DNA from: Bacteroidota bacterium
GTDB taxonomy: Bacteria; Bacteroidota; Bacteroidia; UKL13-3
Assembly (NCBI GenBank): GCA_947492885.1
Contig: CANLPK010000017.1
Coordinates: 1-37,365 of the forward strand
Length of the DNA: 37,365 nt
Reading direction: 5' to 3'
Below are positions 1-7,488 of the stretch, one piece after another. Positions within the stretch are counted from its first letter, which is position 1; every line of letters begins with the position of its first letter. The notes under the pieces were generated by a model. The model saw only the letters and a program-made list of their open reading frames with translations, was not told the DNA's origin and did not search any database. Made by a program: the position numbers and the translations under genes.

Positions 1-377
1 GACCAATTAAAATAATAGGCCATCTGAACTTTGGGAAGCGTTATTGATTGCGGACCAATCCGATCATTCATCAATTGAATTGCAATACCTAAGTTATTTT
101 GGAGCCTCGCCGACACCGTATAGAATTGGGTTTGGGGTGCAATATTATAGGGCTTAATAACCGAGTTCTGTTTAGCATCTCGAATTTCATCCGATTCGAA
201 TCCTAAATATTGTTGATGAAACAAGGAACTTACACAAATTGCATTTGGAGTTTTTCCAGCATACGAAGGGTTGAATGATATTTCGTTAAATTGAAAATGT
301 GTTTGATACCCATCTTGTTGGGCAATACTATTTTGTATAAACCCGAACAGAAATAGAAAGAGTAATGATTTATTCAT
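1..377 (-). CDS. PorP/SprF family type IX secretion membrane protein, 5' part only
   Basis: The first 125 codons read in from the left edge with no stop, so the 3' part of the gene lies outside the window. The ATG at 377 opens a clear signal peptide ending ...IQNSIAQQ. The mature part has the family's opening pattern: FNEISFNPSYAGK, then a SLFHQQYLGF block, then LGIAIQLMNDRIGP. PorP/SprF proteins are outer-membrane beta-barrel proteins tied to type IX secretion and gliding; the family is large and only some members are needed for secretion. It reads in the same direction as the T9SS-cargo amylase just upstream. A short hairpin sits directly before the ATG (379-401), and a weak -7-like element TATCTTTT lies at 418-425. 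Confidence 0.85.
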   Translation of the reverse strand, partial: MNKSLLFLFLFGFIQNSIAQQDGYQTHFQFNEISFNPSYAGKTPNAICVSSLFHQQYLGFESDEIRDAKQNSVIKPYNIAPQTQFYTVSARLQNNLGIAIQLMNDRIGPQSITLPKVQMAYYFNW

Positions 378-378
378 G

Positions 379-401
379 ATGCATCCTGATTATAGATGCA
401 T
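379..401 (-). repeat. Inverted repeat in the leader of the PorP/SprF gene
   Basis: The 7-nt arms ATGCATC (379-385) and GATGCAT (395-401) are separated by 9 nt. In the minus-strand transcript they would form a hairpin ending one base from the start codon at 377. It could affect translation initiation; no function is shown. Confidence 0.5.
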
Positions 402-443
402 AATGAATAAATTTAAAAAAAGATACAGACGATTTAAAGATTA

Positions 444-3239
444 TTAGTCTTTAATAAATTTCAATTGATAACCACCACCAACAACAAAATAAACTCCTGA
501 AGAAAGTGTACTAATATCAAGAGTTGTTTTATGGTTTTGTAAATTGCCTTTCAAAAGAATTTGACCTAATACATCGATAACTTCATAATTGGTAACATCA
601 CTCGGAATAGAAATAGTGATTTCGTTTTTTGCGGGATTCGGATATAATTGCAATTCAGCGATACTATTACCCTGTTCAATACCGCTAGGCCCCACTTTTG
701 TTGTGATCCATGCAGGTAGTGTTACTTTCTTTGAGGTATAAACATGATATTCTCCTGGCTGCAAATTGAAGGTCATTGCCGTATTAGTAACTTGTATACT
801 ATCTCCACTTAAATAATCGTGCCACCATCCGGTATTCTGAAAATTGGGCGTGCCAATTTGTGATACTATATCAAAGTTAACGATGGTGTTTACCTTAAGA
901 TTCGTTCCGTTTACTTTGGCATTTTTTACTAAGCCAGTGGTATACCATTCGTAATTATTAGTGATGAATTCAGCATTGTTATGTAGTAATTGCATAGCGC
1001 CAAACACTTGATAAAGTCGGTATCTATCGGGTTCAAGGAGATAGTTCCAACGAATGGGTTTTGAATCCAACCTGCAATTATTATTTACAGTTCCATCTAC
1101 GCATCGATTAATACTAAAGTCATATCCAAGTTCTCCAAACTGCCATATCATTTTAGGGCCAGGTTGCGAATAGAAGATTGCAGCCACTGCTGCTTGCCTT
1201 TTTAAACTAGTAGATAACGCCTTTACATTATAATCGGTGTTCGAATTACCATATTGAATATTTTTATACATTAATCTTTCTTCATCATGGCTTTCAATAT
1301 AAACAACCAAATTATTGTCGGTAAAACTTCTCGCTTTGGCGCTACCCCAACTCAAATCAGATCCGCTTGAATAGCCCATGCTGCTTTGGTTGTATGCATA
1401 GTTTAAATTGCCCCAAAGTAAAAATCCACGACTAGCCAATTCTTTGTCTTCGGCATTTTCTGCAAAATGTTCTAGAATCATATATGCAGCAGGGGAATAG
1501 GTTTTAACCTTATCATACATACGTTGTAAATTATTGATACGACTTGCATCATATTGGCCCCAGGTATTTACATCGGTTCCTGTATTTTTTTGTGTGAATC
1601 CTTTTGATAAGTCAAATCGGAAGCCATCTAAATGATATTCTTGCAACCAATAAGATAAAACGGTGTCAACATAATCGCGCGTATAAAAACTCTCATGATT
1701 AAAATCGTAACCAACATTAAAAGGGTGTGTAGCGGAAGTATTGAACCATGGATTTTGAGTAGATACCGTATTCGCCGACGTATTAAAATACATCTGCACC
1801 ATGGGGTTCAATCCGAAGGCATGGTTTAATACCATATCCATAATTACCGCAATACCTTGTTGATGACATTTGTCGATGAGTTGCTTCAAATCATTTTTAG
1901 TGCCATAAGCTTTATCGACCGCCAAGTGAAAATCAACATTATACCCCCAACTTTCATTGCCCTCAAACTCACTAAAAGGCATTAATTCAATGGCGTTGAT
2001 GCCCATACGCTTTAAGTATCCTAATGAATCCATTACGCTTTTATAACTGTGTCCACTATGAAAATCGCGAATGAGTAATTCATAGATATTCAAATTTTCT
2101 TTAGCGGGTTTTTGAAAGCTACTTGAGTATTGCCAATTAAATGGCGTTTGACCTAATTGAAATACGGAGGCAATTCCTGAAGTTTTCCCAGCAGGGTAAG
2201 GCTTGAGATTAGGATAGATTGAAGCAGGAATATATCCATCGTTCCATGGGTCCGAAATTTTATCACATAACGGATCGGCAACTTTCAAATTCCCATCAAT
2301 TAAATACTGATATGCGTATTCCGTATTGTTTTGCAACCCATTAATCGTTACCCAAAAATATTTACCATCGGGAGTTTTATTCATTAAGGTGGTGGCATCT
2401 GGATTCCACTGTGTAAAATCGCCAATAACATAAATATAGTTTTTAAAAGGTGCAGTTAAACATAGTGTAACCGATGAGGCACCTGTATAATTGATTCCTG
2501 GGCGAACTCCCGAAGGTAGCGTTGCAATTGGTGTTCCTCCATAAATCGTATAATTTAAAGTATCGTATTTTGTAATGCCATTATGGGTGGCACTGATAAT
2601 ATATTTCTGATTTACAGGAGCCGCACTTACTGCTTTGAAGGTTATAACCGAATCGTTCGGTAAACTCGAAACCAAGATGCCATTTTCATACAAGGCTAGC
2701 GCTGATCTTCTGGAAGAAGCTGCATTAATAACTACTGTATCATTCACATTCTTTATGGCACCCTTTGACGGAGAAGTGAATGAAACATTAAAGGAATTGG
2801 CAGGATATACATTAACGAAAATATCTGTATTCCCATTGTCTTTTCCTTCTTTGGTGCCATCACCATTTCTGAATACTAAAGCTATTTTTTGAATGGTTTC
2901 ACTTCCTATGACACTATATGCTGAACGAAGGCTAGGCGCGAATTTGTAGGTGAATAGATTATTCCCTAGAGCAGTCAGCTTCCAAGCAGGGTTAGCAACT
3001 CCCCAAGTAGTAAAAACATGTTTCCAGTCGCTATTGCCAGTACTCAAAGAAGTAATAACTCCTGTATGAAGGTATACATCACAATTGCAGTTATTAAGTC
3101 CGCCAGCCCCTTTACTTGCATCGAATGTAATTGTTACCGAATCGGTTTCGGTAGGGAATGCCGGTGAAGTGGTCACAATTTGTGCTTGAATCGAAACGGC
3201 AATTAGGATTATAAAAATTGCTGAAATTATTACTCTCAT
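444..3239 (-). CDS. Secreted GH13 alpha-amylase-type enzyme with T9SS sorting domain
   Basis: An extracellular alpha-glucan hydrolase, 931 aa from the ATG at 3239. This start gives a compact signal peptide (MRVIIS...SIQAQ) and lies about 30 nt after a TATTTTTG promoter element; ATG 3254 is also possible, and a TTG at 3278 is too close to that promoter. After an N-terminal beta-rich region comes a CBM48-like module (IYVIGDFTQWNP), then the GH13 barrel: region I DMVLNHA, nucleophile Asp543 in GFRFDLSKG, acid/base Glu590 in MILEHFA, and Asp652 in ESHDEER. The last ~75 residues (LYPNPAKNEITISI ... SSGVYFV) are a type A T9SS C-terminal sorting domain, so the enzyme is probably exported and surface-attached or released. 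Substrate (starch, glycogen, pullulan) cannot be read from sequence. Together with glgB nearby it suggests alpha-glucan turnover. Confidence 0.9.
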   Translation of the reverse strand: MRVIISAIFIILIAVSIQAQIVTTSPAFPTETDSVTITFDASKGAGGLNNCNCDVYLHTGVITSLSTGNSDWKHVFTTWGVANPAWKLTALGNNLFTYKFAPSLRSAYSVIGSETIQKIALVFRNGDGTKEGKDNGNTDIFVNVYPANSFNVSFTSPSKGAIKNVNDTVVINAASSRRSALALYENGILVSSLPNDSVITFKAVSAAPVNQKYIISATHNGITKYDTLNYTIYGGTPIATLPSGVRPGINYTGASSVTLCLTAPFKNYIYVIGDFTQWNPDATTLMNKTPDGKYFWVTINGLQNNTEYAYQYLIDGNLKVADPLCDKISDPWNDGYIPASIYPNLKPYPAGKTSGIASVFQLGQTPFNWQYSSSFQKPAKENLNIYELLIRDFHSGHSYKSVMDSLGYLKRMGINAIELMPFSEFEGNESWGYNVDFHLAVDKAYGTKNDLKQLIDKCHQQGIAVIMDMVLNHAFGLNPMVQMYFNTSANTVSTQNPWFNTSATHPFNVGYDFNHESFYTRDYVDTVLSYWLQEYHLDGFRFDLSKGFTQKNTGTDVNTWGQYDASRINNLQRMYDKVKTYSPAAYMILEHFAENAEDKELASRGFLLWGNLNYAYNQSSMGYSSGSDLSWGSAKARSFTDNNLVVYIESHDEERLMYKNIQYGNSNTDYNVKALSTSLKRQAAVAAIFYSQPGPKMIWQFGELGYDFSINRCVDGTVNNNCRLDSKPIRWNYLLEPDRYRLYQVFGAMQLLHNNAEFITNNYEWYTTGLVKNAKVNGTNLKVNTIVNFDIVSQIGTPNFQNTGWWHDYLSGDSIQVTNTAMTFNLQPGEYHVYTSKKVTLPAWITTKVGPSGIEQGNSIAELQLYPNPAKNEITISIPSDVTNYEVIDVLGQILLKGNLQNHKTTLDISTLSSGVYFVVGGGYQLKFIKD

Positions 3240-3267
3240 TGGAATTTGGCTCATGTAGGATGAATTA

Positions 3268-3275
3268 CAAAAATA
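3268..3275 (-). promoter_or_regulatory. Bacteroidota -7 element (TATTTTTG) for the GH13 gene
   Basis: On the minus strand the sequence is TATTTTTG, matching TAnnTTTG. It lies 28 nt before the ATG at 3239 and 13 nt before the ATG at 3254, and it argues against the TTG at 3278 as a start. Confidence 0.6.
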
Positions 3276-3299
3276 CAAAAAATATATCTCAAATACATT

Positions 3300-3334
3300 A
3301 AAAAGCCTGTATCCAAAGAAGATACAGGCTTTTT
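3300..3334 (-). terminator. Intrinsic terminator after the bacilliredoxin gene
   Basis: Perfect inverted repeat: AAAAAGCCTGTATC (3300-3313), 7-nt loop, GATACAGGCTTTTT (3321-3334). A U-run follows on either strand. It lies 24 nt after the stop of the minus-strand bacilliredoxin gene and separates it from the amylase promoter. Confidence 0.9.
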
Positions 3335-3357
3335 ATTAAAGTTAAAAAATAAGGCGA

Positions 3358-3771
3358 TTAGCAATATTCATTGTACGCCGATTGTAAATTGTCGGCAATC
3401 ATTTGAGCACTGCGGCCTTCGATATTATGACGTTCGATCATATGCACTAGCTCACCATCTTTAAATAAAGCGATTGCTGGTGATGAAGGAGGATATGGCA
3501 ATAAGAACTCACGTGCTTTAGTAACTGCCTCGGCTTCCATACCTGCAAACACTGTAATTAATTCAGATGGTTTTTTGCCATTCTCAAGCGATTTTCGAAT
3601 GCCAGGGCGGGCTGAACCAGCAGCACAGCCACATACAGAATTGATAACGAGTAGTTGGGTACCTTGTTTTTTATTTAAAACCGATGTTACTTCATCGGCA
3701 TTGAGTAATTGAGTAAAACCTACGCTAGTTAATTCTTCGCGCATAGGTGCTGCTAACATTTCGGGATACAT
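3358..3771 (-). CDS. Bacilliredoxin, BrxA/BrxB (YphP/YqiW, DUF1094) family
   Basis: A thioredoxin-like thiol protein of 137 aa. In Bacillus this family removes bacillithiol or other low-molecular-weight thiols from oxidised proteins. The diagnostic CGC active site is present (Cys47-Gly48-Cys49 in NSVCGCAAGSARPG), as are the MREELTSVGF start and the C-terminal RHNIEG block. The reading frame is open further upstream to 3831, but ATG 3771 gives the family's usual N-terminus (MYPEMLAAPMREEL) and lies 23 nt after a TAAATTTG promoter element that sits inside the longer frame. It is transcribed away from glgB and ends at a strong terminator. Confidence 0.93.
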   Translation of the reverse strand: MYPEMLAAPMREELTSVGFTQLLNADEVTSVLNKKQGTQLLVINSVCGCAAGSARPGIRKSLENGKKPSELITVFAGMEAEAVTKAREFLLPYPPSSPAIALFKDGELVHMIERHNIEGRSAQMIADNLQSAYNEYC

Positions 3772-3794
3772 AATTGAAATAAAATTTAGAAAAG

Positions 3795-3802
3795 CAAATT
3801 TA
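3795..3802 (-). promoter_or_regulatory. -7 element (TAAATTTG) for the bacilliredoxin gene
   Basis: A TAnnTTTG match on the minus strand, 23 nt upstream of ATG 3771. It decides the start codon, since the longer frame would begin upstream of the promoter. Confidence 0.6.
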
Positions 3803-3882
3803 AGCATTTCTTTGTGAATGGAAGTACCCAAATATTTAAGAAAATAACATTTCTAAAACCATTCAGGGTAATATTAAACTCC

Positions 3883-3890
3883 TATTTTTG
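3883..3890 (+). promoter_or_regulatory. -7 element (TATTTTTG) for glgB
   Basis: A TAnnTTTG match 20 nt before the glgB ATG at 3911, divergent from the bacilliredoxin promoter about 80 nt away. Confidence 0.65.
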
Positions 3891-3910
3891 CGAGAATCAA
3901 TATAAATGGT

Positions 3911-6013
3911 ATGGCAAAGAAAGTATCTAAACAAGAAGCAAAACCTAAAGTCGCTAAAAAGAAAGAAGGTAAGTTATCAAATGGTTTAGGAGTGCCTATT
4001 CAAGTATTGAAATCCAAAACCAAAAAACCTTCAGCAACAACGATTAAGAAAGTGTTGAAAAGCAAGGTTCAAGAGGAAAAGATCTTAACGAATAGTGAAC
4101 TCATGACCAAGCAATCAGTTATACCATATTCACTTTTTACAGCAGAGGATATTACACTTTTTAAGGAAGGCAAACACTTCAGAATTTATGAGAAGCTTGG
4201 AGCCCACCAAGTTCAGCATGAAGGCATGCATGGTGTATATTTCGCGGTATGGGCGCCCAATGCCATGCAAATTGGAGTCATTGGGAATTTTAATGGATGG
4301 AATCGCACCAGTCACCTTCTCTTTGGAAGATGGGATGGGAGTGGTATAATGGAGGGCTTTATTCCTGGGATAAATAAGGGTGAAGTTTATAAATATTTTA
4401 TTGAAAGTTATCAAGGGGCGCGGTTAGAGAAAGGTGACCCATATGCTTATCATTGGGAGCTTAGGCCTAAGACGGCTTCTATTGTTTGGGATTTAAAATA
4501 TTCATGGAACGACAAATCATGGATGAAGAAACGCAAGAATAATAATGCATTGAATAAACCAATGAGTGTGTATGAAGTGCATTTAGGTAGTTGGAAAAGG
4601 AATCCAGAGGCGCCTGATACGATGCTAACTTACCTGGAATTGGCCGAATTACTCCCTGCTTATTGCGATTCATTAGGATTCACACATATTGAATTGATGC
4701 CTGTAATGGAGCATCCTTTTGATGGAAGTTGGGGGTATCAGCAAACGGGCTATTATGCACCCACTTCTCGATTTGGAACACCCCAGGATTTCATGCATTT
4801 GGTTGATGCCTTGCACCAACATAATATTGGTATTATTCTCGATTGGGTGCCGTCTCATTTTCCTTATGATGAGCATGGTTTATTTCGATTTGATGGGTCG
4901 CATTTATACGAGCATGATGATCCAAGAAAGGGATATCATCCCGATTGGAAGAGTTATATTTTCAACTCTGGGAGGAATGAGGTGAAATGCTTTTTAATTA
5001 GCAATGCGCTCTATTGGATGGATAAATTTCATATTGATGGATTGCGAGTAGACGCTGTTGCAAGCATGTTGCACCTCGATTATAGCCGCAAAGAAGGGGA
5101 ATGGGAGCCTAATATTTTAGGTGGCAGAGAAAACCTTGAAAATGAAGCATTCTTAAAGGAATTGAATGAGGTGATTTATCGTGAATACCCCGATATTCAA
5201 ATGATAGCTGAGGAGAGCACTTCTTGGCCAGGGGTGTCGAAACCAACCTATGATGGTGGTTTAGGCTTCGGAATGAAATGGATGATGGGATGGATGAATG
5301 ATACACTTCAATATTTCAAACGCGATCCGATGTATCGTAAATGGCATCAGAGCGATCTTACATTTAGTATGGTATATGCTTTTAGTGAGAACTTCATGTT
5401 GCCATTAAGCCATGATGAAGTGGTTCACGGGAAATCTTCTATGATTGGAAAAATGCCAGGTGACGAGTGGCAGCGATTTGCAAATTTGAGATTATTATAT
5501 ACCTATATGTGGACGCATCCAGGAACAAAATTATTGTTTATGGGAAATGAATTCGCTCAATCCAATGAGTGGAATTTTGAAAGTAGTTTGTCGTGGCATT
5601 TATTGCAATTTGAACCACATTTGGGTGTTCAAAAATTGATTACTGATTTAAATGCAATATATCGAAATGAGCCAGCAATGTATGAGAATTCATTTAACCA
5701 CGAGGGCTTTGAATGGATTGCTGGAGATGATATAGAGAATTGTGTTTTAATCTATGCTCGAAAGGGGAAAAAAGCCAAGGACACCTTGATTGTTGCTTTG
5801 AATTTTACCCCGGCAATTCGAACCAATTACGCTATTGGCGTTCCCAAAGCTGGAACTTACCAAGAAATTTTCAATAGCGATAGTATGAAATATTGGGGAG
5901 TTGATAATTTAAACAATAGTGTAAAGACGAAAGCAGTGGTGCATCATGGCCGTGCTCAGTCGATAGAAATTACAATCCCTCCGCTCGGTGCAGCAATATT
6001 TAAGTTGAAGTAA
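3911..6013 (+). CDS. glgB: 1,4-alpha-glucan branching enzyme GlgB
   Basis: A cytoplasmic enzyme of 700 aa that cuts alpha-1,4-glucan chains and re-attaches them as alpha-1,6 branches in glycogen. After the tail comes a single CBM48 module (VYFAVWAPNAMQIGVIGNF), then the GH13 barrel. Catalytic signatures are complete: nucleophile Asp381 in GLRVDAVASM, Glu434/435 in IAEEST, and Asp502 in LSHDEVVHGK, a motif specific to branching enzymes. The C-terminal beta domain ends PPLGAAIFKLK. An unusual feature is a ~60-residue N-terminal extension rich in Lys (AKKVSKQEAKPKVAKKKEGK) with no signal-peptide character. No glgA/glgC/glgP is in the window. A TAnnTTTG promoter lies 20 nt upstream. Confidence 0.96.
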   Translation: MAKKVSKQEAKPKVAKKKEGKLSNGLGVPIQVLKSKTKKPSATTIKKVLKSKVQEEKILTNSELMTKQSVIPYSLFTAEDITLFKEGKHFRIYEKLGAHQVQHEGMHGVYFAVWAPNAMQIGVIGNFNGWNRTSHLLFGRWDGSGIMEGFIPGINKGEVYKYFIESYQGARLEKGDPYAYHWELRPKTASIVWDLKYSWNDKSWMKKRKNNNALNKPMSVYEVHLGSWKRNPEAPDTMLTYLELAELLPAYCDSLGFTHIELMPVMEHPFDGSWGYQQTGYYAPTSRFGTPQDFMHLVDALHQHNIGIILDWVPSHFPYDEHGLFRFDGSHLYEHDDPRKGYHPDWKSYIFNSGRNEVKCFLISNALYWMDKFHIDGLRVDAVASMLHLDYSRKEGEWEPNILGGRENLENEAFLKELNEVIYREYPDIQMIAEESTSWPGVSKPTYDGGLGFGMKWMMGWMNDTLQYFKRDPMYRKWHQSDLTFSMVYAFSENFMLPLSHDEVVHGKSSMIGKMPGDEWQRFANLRLLYTYMWTHPGTKLLFMGNEFAQSNEWNFESSLSWHLLQFEPHLGVQKLITDLNAIYRNEPAMYENSFNHEGFEWIAGDDIENCVLIYARKGKKAKDTLIVALNFTPAIRTNYAIGVPKAGTYQEIFNSDSMKYWGVDNLNNSVKTKAVVHHGRAQSIEITIPPLGAAIFKLK

Positions 6014-6054
6014 ATTAGTGCCTTTTCTATTCTAATTAGTATAGGTAAATGTAT

Positions 6055-6062
6055 TAATTTTG
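6055..6062 (+). promoter_or_regulatory. -7 element (TAATTTTG) for the DUF2452 gene
   Basis: A TAnnTTTG match ending 10 nt before ATG 6073, so the transcript would have a very short leader. Confidence 0.6.
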
Positions 6063-6072
6063 CAGCCTGAAT

Positions 6073-6534
6073 ATGGAAGATAAAATAGAAGAGAGCTATA
6101 CTGGACTCGCCGCGTTTGCACCAATTCCACTTAGTGTATCCTCACCTTCTATCAAGCCTGAAGACCGCAAGCTCATTAAAGCACAAGCCGTTGAGGCTAT
6201 GCATTTGAAGGCGCAACAACAGATTGATTTATTGAAGCGTCAGGCTGCATTGATTATGGAGCAAGCACGTGAGCTAGAAGACAGGGTGCTTATTTCACAG
6301 CAAATTTATGAAGCAACGATGCGGTTTTCACCATCGATGATGATGACCTATCATCTCTATAAACGCCATGATGGAGAAGTGATTTTATCTTTGGTTTCGC
6401 CAGAAGAATGGGGGCAGTCGTTTCCATTCAAGCACTTTGTAGCTACCGTGAAATTATTGGGCGATCATACTTGGGATATATTACAAAAAGGTGATATTGA
6501 AGCAGAAGAAATAAAGGCAGAAAGTAAGGGTTAA
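6073..6534 (+). CDS. DUF2452 family protein, function unknown
   Basis: A 153-aa soluble protein resembling the Bacteroidota-rich DUF2452 family, whose function is not known. The N-terminal third carries the pattern LSVSSPSIKPEDRKLIK. A long helical stretch follows (about residues 35-75, rich in Ala/Gln/Leu, probable coiled coil), then a beta-rich end containing YHLYKRHDGEVILSLVSPEEWG. There is no signal peptide or membrane helix. It has its own promoter despite following glgB by 59 nt. Its stop codon overlaps the stop of the convergent acetyltransferase gene by 4 nt. Confidence 0.8.
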   Translation: MEDKIEESYTGLAAFAPIPLSVSSPSIKPEDRKLIKAQAVEAMHLKAQQQIDLLKRQAALIMEQARELEDRVLISQQIYEATMRFSPSMMMTYHLYKRHDGEVILSLVSPEEWGQSFPFKHFVATVKLLGDHTWDILQKGDIEAEEIKAESKG

Positions 6535-7328
6535 CCAATTTGCCCACTCACACGCTGGTAAATTAACGCTAAATTTAAAGGCCTTTCAATTCCAAGTCGC
6601 ATGCGTGTAGCGCTTCTAAATACTTCGTATTGATGGTGAATCAAGAACTCATTCATCGCAATATTATCGTTCGGAACTACTGCTACTTGTTGTGTTTGCA
6701 ATCTTAAGGATTGTAACGTTATTCCAGCTTCTTTTGACTTGCTAATTATTAGTCCTTCACCAAAATCAGGGATATAGAATCCTGTTAATTTTTTATTTTC
6801 AATATATAGCAAGGCATTGTCTAAAAAGGGCTCGACACTTATCTCTCGGGGTTCTCCATAGGCAAGGTAATCCAATTCCAAAATATCGGATAGATATGAA
6901 GAGTGATAACCTTGAATACATTCAAGAGATGGTTTTATTGGTTTTATTCCTCCTCGATAAAAGGTATAATAACCTTCTTTAGTGAATCCTAATTTCTTAT
7001 ACACAGGCTCGCCTAAGGATGTTGCAAGTAGGTAAATAGTTTGGAGTTGGTGGCTTTGAATATGCTTTATCAAATAGTCGGTAAGAATTAATCCAATTCC
7101 TTTGTTTCTGTGTTCAGGATTCACTATGACATGCGCAATCCATGCAACTTCAAGGTGTAAAATTGCGGTACCAATTGCAATCACTTGATCATTTTCCACA
7201 CATTTAAACGTCTTGCAAAAATCCGAATTGAGATAGAACTCATGCATTGGAAGAATATTATTCCAATCGGGTGGCTGTAATGATTTAACGGCTGATAAAT
7301 CGGCAGGTTGAAGTGGAGCAATCTTCAT
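6531..7328 (-). CDS. GNAT-family N-acetyltransferase, two-domain
   Basis: A 265-aa acetyl-CoA-dependent acyltransferase. The N-terminal half is a GNAT fold with the acetyl-CoA pyrophosphate-binding signature in VNPEHRNKGIGLILTDYL (Q/RxxGxG/A form), followed by KKLGFTKEGYYTFYRGG. The C-terminal half (about residues 140-265) resembles the second GNAT-like domain of tandem enzymes (Acetyltransf_18 type) and has no second intact acetyl-CoA motif that I can see. The substrate is unknown. It is monocistronic as far as visible, and convergent with the DUF2452 gene with a 4-nt overlap of stop codons. Confidence 0.85.
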   Translation of the reverse strand: MKIAPLQPADLSAVKSLQPPDWNNILPMHEFYLNSDFCKTFKCVENDQVIAIGTAILHLEVAWIAHVIVNPEHRNKGIGLILTDYLIKHIQSHQLQTIYLLATSLGEPVYKKLGFTKEGYYTFYRGGIKPIKPSLECIQGYHSSYLSDILELDYLAYGEPREISVEPFLDNALLYIENKKLTGFYIPDFGEGLIISKSKEAGITLQSLRLQTQQVAVVPNDNIAMNEFLIHHQYEVFRSATRMRLGIERPLNLALIYQRVSGQIG

Positions 7329-7488
7329 TATATTTTTGTTTTGGTTGTGTTTAGCTGAATATTTAATATTCGTCTAAAACACTTTATAATGCAAAGAAAG
7401 GGATGAATACTGAAAGACTACGCTATTAATTGTAATTTTTTTTTGAAGAGACTCGTAATTAATTAACTTGCATGCATACTTTTATGGT

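Noticed and set aside
2635-2892. 85-codon plus-strand frame inside the GH13 gene
   Set aside because: Antisense to a well-supported gene, with no recognisable protein pattern and no promoter.
4130-5306. Several 60-95 codon minus-strand frames across glgB
   Set aside because: They lie opposite strongly conserved GH13 motifs and read as random Ser/His/Ile-rich sequence; shadows of glgB.
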